From Diogma glabrata (taxonomy: Eukaryota > Arthropoda > Insecta > Diptera > Cylindrotomidae): DNA of 64,000 nucleotides. The stretch lies in NCBI GenBank assembly GCA_963693315.1, contig OY856187.1, positions 386,239,263 through 386,303,262 of the forward strand, read 5' to 3'. This document shows, one piece after another, positions 22,720 to 35,545 of this stretch; the first letter of the stretch is position 1; the number at the start of each line of letters is the position of its first letter. The position numbers and the translations under genes are program-made. A model generated the notes under the pieces. The model was not told where the DNA came from. It made no database searches and saw only the letters and a program-made list of their open reading frames with translations.

Positions 22720-23045
22720 TTTTTCATCAGTATTCAAGAAATCAATAAAAATTTTTTTTGAAATATTTTAATCTTTTTCGATTTTTCTAAATCAAACTCG
22801 ATTCCTTACAAAAATCTTTTGTTTTACTATCTTCTTTCTTATCTATGTCCATAAAATATAGATAAAAACAAATATTTGAAATTTCTATTAATATTATATT
22901 ATATCAAATATTTGTTATCAGCAGGCATGGGAGAATGCATTTAATAACTGTAGAAAATTTCAACTTGATAGCACTTATAGTTTGTGAGTAAATCGAATAT
23001 GTAGAAATTCGGATGGACACTGAAGTCTCACCAATAGGGTTCCAC
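22720..23045 (+). mobile_element. TTCCGT-family repeat, copy 3, right part
   Basis: Matches 9800-10090 of copy 1 nearly base for base (TTTTTCTAAATCAAACTCGATTCCTTA, TGTCCATAAAATAT, TGATAGCACTTATA, GAAGTCTCACCAATAGGG), ending at GGGTTCC without the terminal ACGGAACCC. Together with 16806-18379 it forms one copy split by the piggyBac and the palindromic MITE. Confidence 0.75.
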
Positions 23046-23970
23046 CAATGTTATCAATTACTTAACCGTTCGCATGTTGAGAAGCATGGTAGTAACATCT
23101 TTGCGGTATTTTGCTTTTTCTTTGTCGACCAATTGAATTTGTTTGAAAGGAATGGGCAAACAAAAGATTTTCGAAACCTAACATGGAACGCAAATTTCTA
23201 TTGAAATCCTACCAGAAGTGTAGGCTATCAGAAAACGAAGTGGTTAAGCAGTTCAACTTGGGTAGAAAAAATGTATCAATGTTGAGCAATAAAGGAAATT
23301 GGAGCAGCGCGCAGACTTAAGAAAGAAAAAAAAGTGTCTTTTGTTAGTTCAGAACCTTTTTTATGGACTGATTGCAGCGTTTATCCTAGAAAGGATAAGG
23401 GACAAGAGTTCAAAGGAATACTATGAGGTCTGGCACAATGCCACATCTTTTTTCAAAGATTGAAGTGAAATGTGTTGCGTTTATTCCTTAACCTATTTCT
23501 CAATTCAGCCGATTTCTGCGTTTAGGTAGATTTCATATTTCAGGTATTCATTACATCGATTTACCATTTTTTTTTTCTTTTGAGAGTAGAACAAAACATT
23601 TCGTAAGAGACTTTTACTTTGTCGCAAGTGGTTATAGCAAAATATAGTTTTTAGAAACTGTGGATTTCAAATATGTTCAAGTCAATGCATCTCGATAACC
23701 ACTTGACGGATTTAAAAACAAATGTTTTAAAGTAAGAAGTGCTTTTCAATAAAAATAATTGCAGTTGATAGTTTTGAAAATTTGTCATAAAAAACATTTG
23801 AAATAAAAATAACAAAGGTGGCTTAGGAGGCTTGCCCCTATAATTTTGCAGTTCCTTATTTTTGTAGTTGCACTTCTAATCTAAGTAGACTCTTTTAAAG
23901 TCCTGCAGTGCAGCATTTTTCGTTTGAGATATAAGGACAAGAGTCAATTTTTTCGTCTCGTAACACCTCT
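23046..23970. other. No gene seen
   Basis: Slightly richer in G+C than its surroundings, with short frames (KHGSNIFAVFCFFFVDQLNL and similar) but no recognisable family. Possibly an old retroposon. Confidence 0.4.
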
Positions 23971-23971
23971 T

Positions 23972-24625
23972 CTAACACATGTGTATATTTGAACTTATGT
24001 TTTTACTTCGATCTGAAAGAGCTACATTACATTACATTCATGAGCCAAAAGTGAAATTCTTACCTCCACTTTTTTTGGAATTTCTCGACGTTTTAAAACC
24101 TGATTCTAAAAAAGCAACAACAAAAATCTATGTGTGTCTGTCGGGCGGCGGCCGGCCGCCACAACCTACGAAATCTAGAAAACGGCTGTAGGAATTTTAA
24201 AAATTTTGGTTTTTGAAAACAGGTATACTCAATGGTAAGAGCCAAAAAGACGGTCGATGTGGTCAATAACTGTAACGTAAGTGAGTCAAAACAAGGAAGT
24301 ATGCATATTTTTTGCTTAAAAAACGTTCATTTTAGGTGATAATGAGTAGGAAAAAAGAATGTGGAGAGATCTTGATGGTCGGGATTGGTATGTGAGATCA
24401 AAAACTAGATTATCGCATTAGAAATTTTATCAGAAAATGTTGTCAAGTGTGTCAAAAGAAAGATTTTTATTTATTTTTTTCAAAAAAAAATAAAATTAGT
24501 TATTTGCATGAAATGAAATGTAATTGAACATGAAATTATTATTATTGAAAATTTTGTTTGTATTATAAGTTTGTCAAAAAAATATTGTCAAGTGTGTCAA
24601 AAACATTGTTTTCATTTATTTTTTT
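23972..24625 (+). repeat. Dispersed TGTCAAGTGTGTCAAA family, partial copy
   Basis: Starts TTTTACTTCGATCTGAAAGA then ACATTCATGAGC, passes a GC-rich CTGTCGGGCGGCGGCCGGCC, and ends with two TGTCAAGTGTGTCAAAA units. It is collinear with 43705-44200, which has more tandem units. Confidence 0.7.
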
Positions 24626-27600
24626 AGCCAAATTTTTAGAAAAATAATTTTATCATTCGAATTTTTTATCATTTTTTCGAACTTCAGTGATTAAAATTTT
24701 TATTGATAAAAATTGTTCGAAAAAATAATGAACAATTAGAATTTTAGTCGGACTAAAAATCTGTAAAATGAAAAAAATTCATTTATACGGAAAACTTTCT
24801 TCTGCATGAATCAAGGCGATCAAAACTACTTATTGTCTTTTCGTTCTCTCATTTATTTCTCAACCATATTTGCAATGATTTTGTTTTCATCGATTGCTGT
24901 CTCATTTTGATATGTTGTTGATTCATGATTTTTTTTTAGATATGTACTTGGAGATTTGTAATATTAAGTTCTTGTATGATCTCGAGAGTCAAAGATTAGA
25001 GTTAATGTTATTGGCCGTTTAAAACTTTATTTCAATAAAATTTAATTTGATCGGCATTTTTTGTTTAGTTGACTTTTTGAGTTAAAGATAAGAGAAAAGA
25101 TAAAACATATATAATTATCAATAGTAAATTTTTAAAATCTATTTAAAAAGTGCAAATATAAAAACTTAACAATTACGAAGGTACATGATAACTTTTAGAA
25201 TTTTTTCTTTATTTCTCTTGAAAATAAACTGTAATTTTACCAGTAGTGGTGAAAATTAATTTTTTCTTTTTTTAATAAATAATTATTTTTTAAATTTATA
25301 AATTGTTTTTTTTATGAATATAAAGTTTAAGCTATGATTTAGCGTTTGGGAATAGATTTTTTGTTTGTTGTAAATATTCATCGCAACTGTTGTGCTTTAA
25401 AGACTTTCTTTCTGCAAGATAATGTCATTAAGAACTTAATGAACTGTTACCTGAAGCAAAACATGCGATGATCACAAATTTATTTGTTCGAACATGTGAT
25501 TAAATGAGTTCCCAACATTTTCCACGGATCAAGCACGGGTTTTTGCACCTAAAGATTAATTTATTATTTAATGTAGACGAGTGCGTAATAATTATTAAAC
25601 CACAATGTATAAATAATTCTAAAACCTAATAGGTATTTAAAAGTCTGTCGCTCGTAATAAAAGCGTTTGTAGAGCAGTTTGTGTGGTGTGGCTAAGTTTT
25701 GCAGATTTATATAAACTTATCAGCGACATTGTGGTTGTTTTATCTTTTGTTTGAAAGAACTATTTGTACTTAAGTCACCTGTAGGATATACCTTTGTATA
25801 TACATAACAGAAATGTTTCAGAATTAAATTGAACTTTATGATAAGATATTAATAAAACTTTAGTTACAAAAACAGGAACAAAAAAATTGTTTTACGAATA
25901 ATAATTTTTTGTACACACAAAGATTTTGAAACTGTTAAATTGAAATAAATATCAAAAGAATAAAAAATTTTAACTGTTTTATGTTGTTTGGTGTTGTAAA
26001 TAAAATTTTTCTGTTGGTCTTTTTTTTTTAATATAATTCCTAAATCATGTAATTGTAAATAAGAAATTCATATTGATTTTGTATACAATCATCCCCTATC
26101 ATCCACAGCATTAAACGACAAATTCATAAATATTCTACCATGCATGTGCATCGAATACACCATCATTACCTGTGGCGCACTGTTAGATGACATGTTAATA
26201 ATTATTCTACCATGCATATATATTTGATATACAACCTTTTCCTGTGGCGCACCGTGTGAAAAATTGTTAAATAAGATGACTTGTTAGCTTTAAAAGACAT
26301 TTGTGGTGATCTGGGAAAATTACTTCTCGGACACACATGGGTGAAGCTGGCTGGAACAAAACTTCGCTTGGTTCGCAGTTCTCCTATTTCTTCCTGTTAG
26401 TGACATCACTAGCAGATCCAGTGTTCATTACTCATGGTAACTACACTGCTATTGCAAATGGTGGTTGCGAATATTGGAAGCTGAATAGTTTGAGACCAGT
26501 CCTACATGGAACAGAAATGCCATAAAAAATGTTTGCCTTCTTCTCGATCATAATACAAGTATTTGCTCTTCCCTTTTCATCCTACCACTACAGTAGTATC
26601 AGAAACCTAGAGTTTGAATCTTATATATTTTCCAACAATAATCGTACACGATATGTTATTTAAACGTCAACCTCAAAAGTCAAACCATACGATAAACACA
26701 AAATGGATTCGTTGTAACAATAATTACTATTCTTCTTTCACGTTGTATCGCTGGAACAAAGACTAAATATCCTTGGCATGAAGCTAAAATATAAACACAA
26801 AACAAAGTTTATTTTCATTGTTCTATAAATTATTATTGTTACATGAATTATTATTATTGTTATAGGATGAGAGAAGACAGTTTCTTTGAGATTCAGACAA
26901 ACGACCCGAGGCAATGTTTTAATTTTAACATTCTTTCTATTAATTTTAATGTTACATGAAGCAAAGTGGAAAAATGTAAAAAGAATAAAAAGTCATTTTA
27001 TTTTTAACAAACAAAAAAACACATTTAAGGGAATAATGAAGAATATATATTTGTTACAGAAGTTACATCTGTTAACTGGTAATGGTTAAATGGTATTTGT
27101 AATTCACGTTTGTGTTCGTTTTTTCATAAAGAGTAAGGATTATGCCTATTGATGCCATTTGAATAAAATAATTCGTACACTACAATCTATATAGATAAAA
27201 AACAGCAATTAAATATCAGAGTGGGTGAAATTGTTAAAAAGCTTATAATATCTAAATAAATAAGCCAACCCGTAATTAAAATAGTCGATAAAAACATTTT
27301 CATTATAATAAATGACTTTTTCCGACAATCATTACTATTGTTGAACAGAAATATCCTTCAAAAACGTTCAAACGAATCGAAAATTTTTACAATTTTTCTT
27401 ACATTTAAAAAGCTTTAGACCTAGGAGCTTCTCCCTAGAAAATAATCACAAGTTTAATTAATTTCTATTGTCTATCTATTCAATTTTTTATCTTCGTTCT
27501 TATATAATGAATGTTTTTGTTTATGTTACTGTCAAGAAAGATTTCTTTCTAATATTGTTTTTTCTTATTAATTTTCTTTTCCATTTCTGTTTTCTTATTT

Positions 27601-28676
27601 TCTTATAGTTTTATATAAGAAAAGAATGATTTATGATGTAAAAGGAAACGTAATTGTCTAATTTTTTTTTTTATTTTTGATTGTTAATAATTTTTCTTTA
27701 AATGGATTGGTAAGATTTTTTTTTTATTATATTGTTAACAGAATTCTACATAGAAGTTTTGTTTTTCCAAAGAAAAACATTTGGATGTAAAAATTTCATT
27801 TCTGACCTTGGTATTTTTTACACACTTTTTACACACTTTTATTTAACTTGACATCTGAGAGCTTTGATGGGTGGAATTTTGTGATTCATTTTTCAGTAAC
27901 TTCCCATTATGTGATTGATCCCAAATTGAAAAGACAAGTTTGTTGAAGCAGTCAGTACGTATTTCTAAAACTTTTAAAGCACAAAACTTTATAAAACGGA
28001 AGAAAAAAAATTCAAATTTTTCTTCACTCTGAAAGACCTTAAAGAATTGCACTGAAATCCCCATAAACTGGTTGACTCATTTTGAGCGAAGGAATTTTGG
28101 TAATACTGTGTATATCATTATAATCATAGACATCATACATGTTTGTGTCATTTTATATGGATAAAAGGCCTTATAATGAACATAAAACAAAAATAAAACT
28201 ATGACATTTGAAAGCTTATAGACCTTTTTTCTTAAAGCTCAAATCGTTATTTGGCTGTATATGACAGATTACATACAGCAATGATAATTGGAAATCAGTT
28301 ATTATGTATGAAAATATGAAAATCCATAAGATCTGAATATCCCATTCTCTACGTTGGAATTTCGCTCATACTGAATATATCATTATAATATATGACATAT
28401 TACACATTTTTGTTATTTTTATATCGAAAAATCTTTATTGTAAAAATCTTTAATTGTAATAGAAAATGAGTATAAAAACAATTACGTACTAAAATTATAC
28501 ACTGGATGTTAAATAACATGATTACAATTGCAATCAATTGCTATATTCAACTACATATTTATAGTATGTAGAAAACATAAACATAAAATAATTTTTTACA
28601 TTAATAAAATAACTTGAAATTTAAAAATCTAAACGAGTATTATATTTTCGGTAAGTGATTTAATTGCTGGTTTAAC
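24626..28676. other. Four kilobases without a recognisable gene
   Basis: Strongly AT-rich. Two things stand out. A segment at 24790-24950 (GTCTCATTTTGATATGTTGTTG) recurs at 62690-62830, so it belongs to an unnamed dispersed repeat. An imperfect tandem repeat of about 75 bp lies at 26130-26260 (ATTCTACCATGCAT then CCTGTGGCGCAC, twice). The frames at 26337-26525 and 26886-27089 have no recognisable similarity. Any promoter, enhancer or ncRNA here could not be seen by eye. Confidence 0.5.
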
Positions 28677-29060
28677 TGTAGCGGCAAGCAACGCAACAAT
28701 AATTTATGAATACCGAATTGTTTTATTCTTAACAATGTAAACTAATTAAATCTTATCTTACTCACTGTATAAATCTCATCAGCTGATTTATTATAATTAA
28801 TTTCCAAAAAAAACATTAAATACTTAATAATAATTGTTTTGTTAGTCAGTTAACTTTTAGACATTATATTGTGTAAACCAACGATAATAATAAATATTTT
28901 TATAACGTTAAAGTGAATTGTTTTATTTCATCTAAAAGTTTTAATTAACAAAAGTTAAGTTACATCGAATATATGTGAACTTATTTAATAAAATTAATTC
29001 TGGTTGTGACTAACTACTTAAATATATGAAAGTAGATAATAGTCATCTCAAATTACTATA
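28677..29060 (+). repeat. Gypsy 5' LTR
   Basis: Begins TGTAGCGGCAAGCAACGCAA and ends TCAAATTACTATA, exactly as the 3' LTR. The terminal bases (TGTAG..CTATA) are an imperfect inverted repeat and not the usual TG..CA. AATAAT and AATAAA signals occur inside. Confidence 0.92.
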
Positions 29061-29920
29061 TTTGGTGATCCTAACGGAACGTGCACTTAATAAAACAACA
29101 GGAGTCAACGGTATCAGCAGAAACAGCAGTATAAGCGTGATTAATTTAAACAAAAAGCCACGTTTTTGGAAATCTGGTAGGATTTTTCCTACCAGATAAC
29201 AGGTACTTATAACTAAGTTTTAACATAAAAAAACTTTAGTTTAATTATTTATTATTTTTTTATGTGTTTATGCTGATAATTGGAGATAAAATTCTGTATA
29301 ATTCATGAACGAAATGAAATAAAAATCGTCATTTATTAAAAATCACCGTTCATCAATTAAAAATCATCATTTGAATATTATAAAGCCTTATAAGGTTAAA
29401 TTAAGCTACATAAATATATTAAACCAGCAAACAAACGGAAAATCGTTTAAGGCAGACATATGAAAATTTTAAACGATATACGGATTTATAACTACAATAT
29501 CCGATATTGCTACATATAAATTACATAAAAAATTGGAACGGATCTTCCTTTAAAAGAACAACATACAGTTATAAAGAAAGTTATTGGGTGAGCTGTAAAT
29601 TATAAGTTAAAATTATTATTACGTTGGTATTTAGAGATTTTTCATTTCTAAAATTTAGTTTTATATAATTTGAAATTTTAATAATTAAACAATAATTTTT
29701 TTTTTGAAAATAATTTAAATTACTCTTACTTAAATTATTTAATATTTCCATATATTACTTTTGCGTAAATTGCGTATAAATCAATAATTCAATTCGTATA
29801 TACATAAATTAACATACATATAGTTATTCATATTAATTTAGAAAGAAAATTTCTTTTGAACTACAAATTTATAAATATTTATTTGAATCGTCTTTATTAT
29901 AAATAATTGCTGACGTTACA
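29061..29920 (+). promoter_or_regulatory. Gypsy untranslated leader with probable primer-binding site
   Basis: Immediately after the LTR comes TTTGGTGATCCTAACGG. TGGTGATCCTAACG starts with the TGG expected of a tRNA primer-binding site, but I cannot assign the tRNA. The remaining 850 bp are AT-rich and non-coding up to the gag ATG. Confidence 0.6.
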
Positions 29921-30778
29921 ATGTCTGAGAACGATGAAGATAAAAAACCCTTCACCGAGGTAGACTCTCTTCGAGCAAGGTTGCCAGAATTTTGGACAAA
30001 ACTTCCTTTAGCTTGGTTTCTGCAAGCTGAATCACAATTTAAATTGTATCGAATTTCGGATGACGAAAAACGCTACTGCTATATTATTTCAGCTCTCCCA
30101 CCAGCAGTTCTTGAATCGGTTTATGATATAATAACAGAACTGCCTGTTGGAAGCAAATATGAAACTCTTAAGACTGCCCTCATTGAACGGCACTCACTTT
30201 CAGAGCAACAACGTCTCGAAAAACTTCTCGAAAGTGAGGTTTTGGGCGATCAGAAACCATCTGAGGCCTACAGATCTCTTAAAAGGTTAGCGAAAACTTC
30301 TGTTAATGAAACGATCATTAAAAAACTCTGGCTTCGGCGTCTTCCAAAATCTATTAATATAGCTTTAATTGCAGTTGGTGACAAAACTATTGATGAGCTT
30401 TTATCAATAGCAGATGCAATACATGAAGCTACAGAACTCTCGTCAATTGCATGCATTAATTCTTTTACATCCCGTTCTGGAACAAATAATACTTCAGATA
30501 ACGGTCTTGAAGACCGGCTTATGTTAAAAATCGAGTCGATGTTTGCGAAAATGCAATCTAGTTATAACCGCTCACGTAGTCCTAAACCACATTATAGAGG
30601 AGGTTTCAACTATAGAAGATTAAGTCGGAGTGGAAGCAGAGGTCGTAATACAGAACGAACAAAAACATGTTGGTACCATAAAAACTATGCAACTAAAGCA
30701 CGAAAATGCATTCAACCATGTAATTTTAATAGTCAAGAACAAGTTACCCAAAATGTTTCACAACCGTCGACAAACTAA
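29921..30778 (+). CDS. gag: Gypsy gag polyprotein
   Basis: 285 residues. The N-terminal two thirds resemble insect gypsy Gag capsid regions (the segment [20 protein letters not shown], then ALPPAVL, then [20 protein letters not shown]). The C-terminal part is basic and Ser/Arg-rich (residues about 215-245), followed by a single Cys/His cluster [18 protein letters not shown], the zinc-knuckle-like nucleocapsid motif of this gypsy group. The start is the first ATG after the leader. Gag ends 46 bp inside the open pol frame, which lies in the -1 frame. It assembles the virus-like particle that packages the element RNA. Confidence 0.9.
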   Translation: MSENDEDKKPFTEVDSLRARLPEFWTKLPLAWFLQAESQFKLYRISDDEKRYCYIISALPPAVLESVYDIITELPVGSKYETLKTALIERHSLSEQQRLEKLLESEVLGDQKPSEAYRSLKRLAKTSVNETIIKKLWLRRLPKSINIALIAVGDKTIDELLSIADAIHEATELSSIACINSFTSRSGTNNTSDNGLEDRLMLKIESMFAKMQSSYNRSRSPKPHYRGGFNYRRLSRSGSRGRNTERTKTCWYHKNYATKARKCIQPCNFNSQEQVTQNVSQPSTN

Positions 30779-33700
30779 TTCAAACTACTGTTGTTGCGGC
30801 GAATAGTAGTTTTCTTAAAAACAGCCGTCGTTTAATTCTAAAAGACTCAATAAATAATTATCAATTTCTCGTAGATACCGGTGCAGACTTATCTGTTATT
30901 CCTGCAAAACGCTTCTACGGTACTGAGTCTCGCGACCCTAATCTTGTGCTTTCTGCTGCCAATGGCACAATCATTAATACGTATGGAACTAAACTTCTTT
31001 CAGTCGATATAGGGCTAAGGCGCAAGTTTGTATTCCCATTTGTACTCGCTTCGGTAGACAGGCCAATCATAGGTGCTGACTTCCTGTCGAAATTCGGTCT
31101 TCTTGTCGACCTACGTGGACGACGACTTTTAGATTCATCAACGGGTATTACAATCAACGCAATGACAGCCATTAGTAAGACACCAACACCAATTCATTTT
31201 TCTGTTGATAATGGGTACGGTTCTTTACTTAGGGAATTTCCTTCGCTCGCTCAAACGCCAAATTATACACTTCCAGTTAAACATAACGTGGTTCATCACA
31301 TTATAACTGAAGGTCGTTTACCTTTTTCAAAACCACGCAGACTGGATCCTGCAAAACATCAAGCAGCACATCTAGAGTTCGGACATATGATCGAATTGGG
31401 TATATGCCAACCTTCGTCTTCACCGATTTCTTCTCCTCTCCATATGGTAAAAAAGAGAGATAATGACGATTGGCGTCCATGCGGAGACTACCGTCGTTTA
31501 AATACAGTGACTATTCCCGATCGATACCCAATCCCTCACATTCACAATTTTTCAATGTACTTGCAGGGTTGTACAATATTTTCGAAGATTGATCTGGTAA
31601 GAGCATTTCATTTAATCCCAGTGGCACCCGAAGATGTGCATAAAACGGCACTCACAACACCATTCGGTCTGTTCGAGTTTACTCGAATGCCATTTGGTCT
31701 TCGGAATGCCGCTCAGACATTCCAACGCTTCATGAATGAAGTAGTCAAAGGATTGGATTTTGTATTCGTCTACATAGACGATATCCTTGTGGCAAGTAAA
31801 AATGAGGAAGAGCACAAACTTCATTTAAGAACGCTTTTCGAGAAATTAGTCGAGTTTGGTATCAACATCAAAACCTCAAAATGTATTTTCGGAACCCAAT
31901 CGCTCACATTCCTCAGTCACTTAATCACTCCTGATGGCACTTTACCTTCACCTGAACGAGTTAAAGCCATCAATGATTTCCCTCAACCAACATCTATAAA
32001 GCAAATTCAGCGATTTGTCGGGATGGTGAATTATTATCACCGCTTCATCCCAAATTTAGCCGAATCACTGTCAGATATTCATGCGCACTTGGCAACTCTT
32101 TTAAAGAAGCCAAAAACTTTAAAGAACTTTTCTTGGCCTGATTCACTTAACGAATCTTTTGTCAAAATCAAAGACGCATTAGCTACAGCAACGATGCTAG
32201 CCCATCCTTTGAACGACTCACTGTTCAGTATTACTACAGATGCTTCAGGTACTGCTACAGGAGCAGTACTACAACAATATAAAAATAGATGTTGGGAACC
32301 GCTCGCTTTCTTTTCTAAGAAATTAACTCCAGCCGAAATAAAATATTCCGCCTTTGACCGGGAATTACTAGCTATTTACTACGCGATTAAACATTTCCGT
32401 TATTTTGTAGAAGGCCGGACTTTTACAATTTATACAGATCACAAGCCTCTTACAACAGCAATATTCTCAAAAACTGAACGCAGTCCTCGACAAACTCGAC
32501 ATCTTGACTTTATAAGTCAGTTCACCTCAGACATTCGTCATGTTAAAGGCAAGAATAACGTCGTTGCGGACGCATTATCCCGAATAGGGGACCAAGACAT
32601 TGCTGCACTGTCTCCTGTGTCAATCGATATCAATAAAATTGCTCATAATCAACTTCATGACGAGGATCTCAAACAGTTACTAAACTCACCTCGTCCTGAT
32701 TCTTCAAAGTTTAAGCTAGAATTGTTTACATTTCCAAACTTAAACTTATATTGCGAAACTTCCACAGGAAATAACCGTCCATATGTACCAGAACCTCTAA
32801 GACGTATTGTTTTCGATGCACTACATGGTATATCACATCCTAGTATAAGAGCATCACGAAAACTTATCTCTACTAGATATTTTTGGCCTAACCTTAATTC
32901 TGATGTCACACTTTGGACTAAATCTTGTTTACCTTGTCAGAAGTCGAAAGTTCAGCGACATACAAAATCTGCGTATGGCTCAATTCCACTTCCTCGAGGA
33001 CGGTTTGAGCATATTCATATGGATGTGGTTGGACCACTTCCTCCTTCCGACAACTTTAGGTATATATTAACAATAGTAGATCGTTTCACTCGATGGCCTG
33101 AGGCATATCCTATTCAAGACATGTCAGCTAGCACTATTGCTAAAACATTTATAGAGCAATACATATCAAGGTTTGGAATTCCACTAGAAATCACAACTGA
33201 TCAAGGTAGCCAGTTTGAGTCTAAACTCTTTTCCGAACTAACAAAGTTACTTGGCTCGCATCGTATTCGTACTACCGCCTACCATCCACAGGCAAATGGA
33301 ATGGTGGAACGGTTTCACAGGCAACTAAAAGATTCGCTCAAAGCTCGAGAAAACACAATTCATTGGAGCACGGAACTGCCTATCGTTTTATTAGGAATAC
33401 GTACTTCCGTCAAGGAAGATCTACATTGTTCCCCAGCTGAGCTAGTATATGGACAAGCACTCAAAATACCAGGAGAATTCTTCGAAACTCAATCAAAAGA
33501 AACTATCGATACACATGAATTTGTGGATAGACTTCGCACAACTATGCGCAACTTAGTTCCAGTAGAAACTCGTAAAACGATATCTCCTACGTTTATCCCT
33601 AAAAATCTAAACACTTGCGATTTTGTTTTTGTACGAACAGATAGAGTTCGAACAGGCCTATCACCTCCGTATGAAGGACCCTTCAAAGTTCTTCGACGCT

Positions 33701-33849
33701 TCCGAAAACAATTTGTTTTAGATCTGAACGGCAGAAATTCTTCGGTTTCCATAGACCGACTTAAACCAGCTTTTGGAATTCTAGCTGCATCTTGCTCTAA
33801 TAATTTATCAAAGACAAAAACAGTGCGTTTTTCTTCAAAATTAACTTAA
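30733..33849 (+). CDS. pol: Gypsy pol polyprotein (PR-RT-RNaseH-IN)
   Basis: Open in frame -1 relative to gag from 30733; the first ATG is only at 30946, inside the protease, so expression needs a -1 frameshift or similar within 30733-30778. Visible domains: aspartic protease with [12 protein letters not shown] (Asp codon at 30874); RT with YIDDILVAS (31771); RNase H starting [13 protein letters not shown] (Asp codon 32239); integrase zinc finger H-x3-H..C-x2-C (32824 to 32937); integrase core Asp at 33022 and 33199 and Glu at 33307, a DD35E spacing. 1038 codons before the stop, the normal size for a gypsy pol. No chromodomain or env was recognised. GACAAAC directly before the gag stop is a weak candidate slip site. 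Confidence 0.92.
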   Translation, partial: SRTSYPKCFTTVDKLIQTTVVAANSSFLKNSRRLILKDSINNYQFLVDTGADLSVIPAKRFYGTESRDPNLVLSAANGTIINTYGTKLLSVDIGLRRKFVFPFVLASVDRPIIGADFLSKFGLLVDLRGRRLLDSSTGITINAMTAISKTPTPIHFSVDNGYGSLLREFPSLAQTPNYTLPVKHNVVHHIITEGRLPFSKPRRLDPAKHQAAHLEFGHMIELGICQPSSSPISSPLHMVKKRDNDDWRPCGDYRRLNTVTIPDRYPIPHIHNFSMYLQGCTIFSKIDLVRAFHLIPVAPEDVHKTALTTPFGLFEFTRMPFGLRNAAQTFQRFMNEVVKGLDFVFVYIDDILVASKNEEEHKLHLRTLFEKLVEFGINIKTSKCIFGTQSLTFLSHLITPDGTLPSPERVKAINDFPQPTSIKQIQRFVGMVNYYHRFIPNLAESLSDIHAHLATLLKKPKTLKNFSWPDSLNESFVKIKDALATATMLAHPLNDSLFSITTDASGTATGAVLQQYKNRCWEPLAFFSKKLTPAEIKYSAFDRELLAIYYAIKHFRYFVEGRTFTIYTDHKPLTTAIFSKTERSPRQTRHLDFISQFTSDIRHVKGKNNVVADALSRIGDQDIAALSPVSIDINKIAHNQLHDEDLKQLLNSPRPDSSKFKLELFTFPNLNLYCETSTGNNRPYVPEPLRRIVFDALHGISHPSIRASRKLISTRYFWPNLNSDVTLWTKSCLPCQKSKVQRHTKSAYGSIPLPRGRFEHIHMDVVGPLPPSDNFRYILTIVDRFTRWPEAYPIQDMSASTIAKTFIEQYISRFGIPLEITTDQGSQFESKLFSELTKLLGSHRIRTTAYHPQANGMVERFHRQLKDSLKARENTIHWSTELPIVLLGIRTSVKEDLHCSPAELVYGQALKIPGEFFETQSKETIDTHEFVDRLRTTMRNLVPVETRKTISPTFIPKNLNTCDFVFVRTDRVRTGLSPPYEGPFKVLRRFRKQFVLDLNGRNSSVSIDRLKPAFGILAASCSNNLSKTKTVRFSSKLT

Positions 33850-33889
33850 TCTCTTAACTGTTCGAGGGATTTATCTCGGAAGAGGGTGA

Positions 33890-34273
33890 TGTAGCGGCAA
33901 GCAACGCAACAATAATTTATGAATACCGAATTGTTTTATTCTTAACAATGTAAACTAATTAAATCTTATCTTACTCACTGTATAAATCTCATCAGCTGAT
34001 TTATTATAATTAATTTCCAAAAAAAACATTAAATACTTAATAATAATTGTTTTGTTAGTCAGTTAACTTTTAGACATTATATTGTGTAAACCAACGATAA
34101 TAATAAATATTTTTATAACGTTAAAGTGAATTGTTTTATTTCATCTAAAAGTTTTAATTAACAAAAGTTAAGTTACATCGAATATATGTGAACTTATTTA
34201 ATAAAATTAATTCTGGTTGTGACTAACTACTTAAATATATGAAAGTAGATAATAGTCATCTCAAATTACTATA
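33890..34273 (+). repeat. Gypsy 3' LTR
   Basis: Same 384 bp as the 5' LTR, starting 41 bp after the pol stop. GGAAGAGGGTGA, just upstream, is a purine-rich stretch fit to be the polypurine tract. Confidence 0.92.
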
Positions 34274-34420
34274 TAACTTATCTTGTATTTTTCTGTGAAT
34301 TTAAAGTGGTTAACTTATTTTTAGGTAAAATAAAATCAGAAAATAGATTATACAAAGGAATAACGGTAAGGCAGAAACATTGAAAACTGCATATTTACAG
34401 GTAATGTTTGCAAATAAATA

Positions 34421-34681
34421 ATATCTGTACCTCAGAGGTAAACTATCGTAACTGATATTCGGAAAATTTTTAATTCTTTTTTTCGGAATCTTTTTTATTA
34501 CATTTTTGAGTGGCAAAGTGTCCGATTTACACAGCTAGGTAGTGGCAACTAATTGTATATTAAAATGTATGTTAGAGGAAAATTCATTGTAACACAGTTT
34601 GCTATGTAATAATTTATAAGTGCTTCTCTGTAAAATTTTCCGAATATCAGTTACGATAGTTTACCTCTGAGGTACAGATAT
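34421..34681. mobile_element. 261 bp MITE with perfect 50 bp terminal inverted repeats
   Basis: 34421-34470 (starting ATATCTGTACCTCAGAGGTA) and 34632-34681 are exact reverse complements over 50 bp. The centre is 161 bp of AT-rich, non-coding sequence. The perfect arms suggest a recent insertion. The superfamily is not evident. Confidence 0.85.
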
Positions 34682-35087
34682 ATTCGTTTGAATACTTTGT
34701 GAAATTGTGATATTTTGTCAAATTTAAATTATCAAAATTAATATTCTTTTTGTAGTGTCCCAACATAGATTCCGCCCACATTTATTTAAAAATTAAACCT
34801 GCTCTCAAGTAGAGTTAAAAATTAAATACACAAATAAGCATTATTTAGAATTTAACGATTTCAAATTGACAGTTCAATTTATTTTGAAATTGCAGCATAT
34901 GTATTTTTCAAATTCTGAATAGAATGCAAGTTTTCTATAACAATATGGTTAGTAATTTCTATCTTAGTTTTTAATTTTTTCGGTTTTAATTTTATGCAAT
35001 TGAAACATTTTATGAAAGAATTATTCTGACGTACGATTTTAACAGATTGTATTAGTATTTGTGTATTTACTATTTTACCTAATGAAC

Positions 35088-35202
35088 ATCGTTCAGAAAT
35101 TATTTAACTATAGTTATTAAATATTTTAATGCGGTGATTTGATTGGTGCATTAAATATTTAACTATAGTAAAGTTTCTGAACGCAATTCCGTTAGCTCAA
35201 CA
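35088..35202. repeat. Hairpin element with about 38 bp arms
   Basis: CGTTCAGAAATTATTTAACT at 35088 is mirrored by AGTAAAGTTTCTGAACG at 35168-35200, with ATTAAATATT and AATGC/GCATT pairing inside. A short MITE-like hairpin. Confidence 0.6.
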
Positions 35203-35204
35203 CC

Positions 35205-35545
35205 TACTGGATGATTTTTGACATAAAATTGAAATAATGGTTGAAATACTACATTTTAGTACAACCGGAGGATTTTTGTCAAAAATTTATCGTTATCGGG
35301 TTTCATGATACCACCACTGTGGTGGTAGTATGAAACCAGGTCGTCAATACCGGTCGAATTGTTATCGATAATAAAAGACAATTAAATATAAAATTATGAA
35401 TAATTACAAACCAATATTTTATGGCATGATTTTTGACATAAAATTAACGTTAAAACAATGGTTGAAATATTAAATTTTAGTACAACTGGAGATTTTTTGT
35501 CAAAAACTTATCGTTATCGGGTTTCATGATACCACCACTGATTTT
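35205..35545. repeat. Direct repeat with CCACCAC palindrome upstream of the Helitron ORF
   Basis: A unit of about 115 bp (TTTTTGACATAAAATT to ATGATACCACCACTG) occurs at 35211-35320 and 35424-35540. The first copy ends in a palindrome, ATACCACCACTGTGGTGGTAGTAT. It could be the 5' terminal region of the Helitron or an unrelated insertion. I could not fix the Helitron 5' TC terminus. Confidence 0.6.

Larger units (their letters stand above)
28677..34273 (+). mobile_element. Ty3/gypsy LTR retrotransposon, apparently intact
   Basis: Layout: 384 bp LTR, leader, gag, pol (protease, RT, RNase H, integrase), 384 bp LTR, flanked by TAAC at 28673-28676 and 34274-34277. The LTRs look identical by eye and gag and pol are uninterrupted, so insertion was recent. 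No env-like frame follows the integrase. The host repeat context is AT-rich and non-coding. Confidence 0.92.

Noticed and set aside
26337..26525. Possible secreted peptide (signal-like LFLVTSLADPVF)
   Set aside because: Hydrophobic stretch is weak, with no conserved cysteine pattern and no gene context.
30769..30778. Canonical -1 slippery heptamer at the gag-pol junction
   Set aside because: GACAAAC does not follow the X-XXY-YYZ pattern; mentioned only as a weak candidate.
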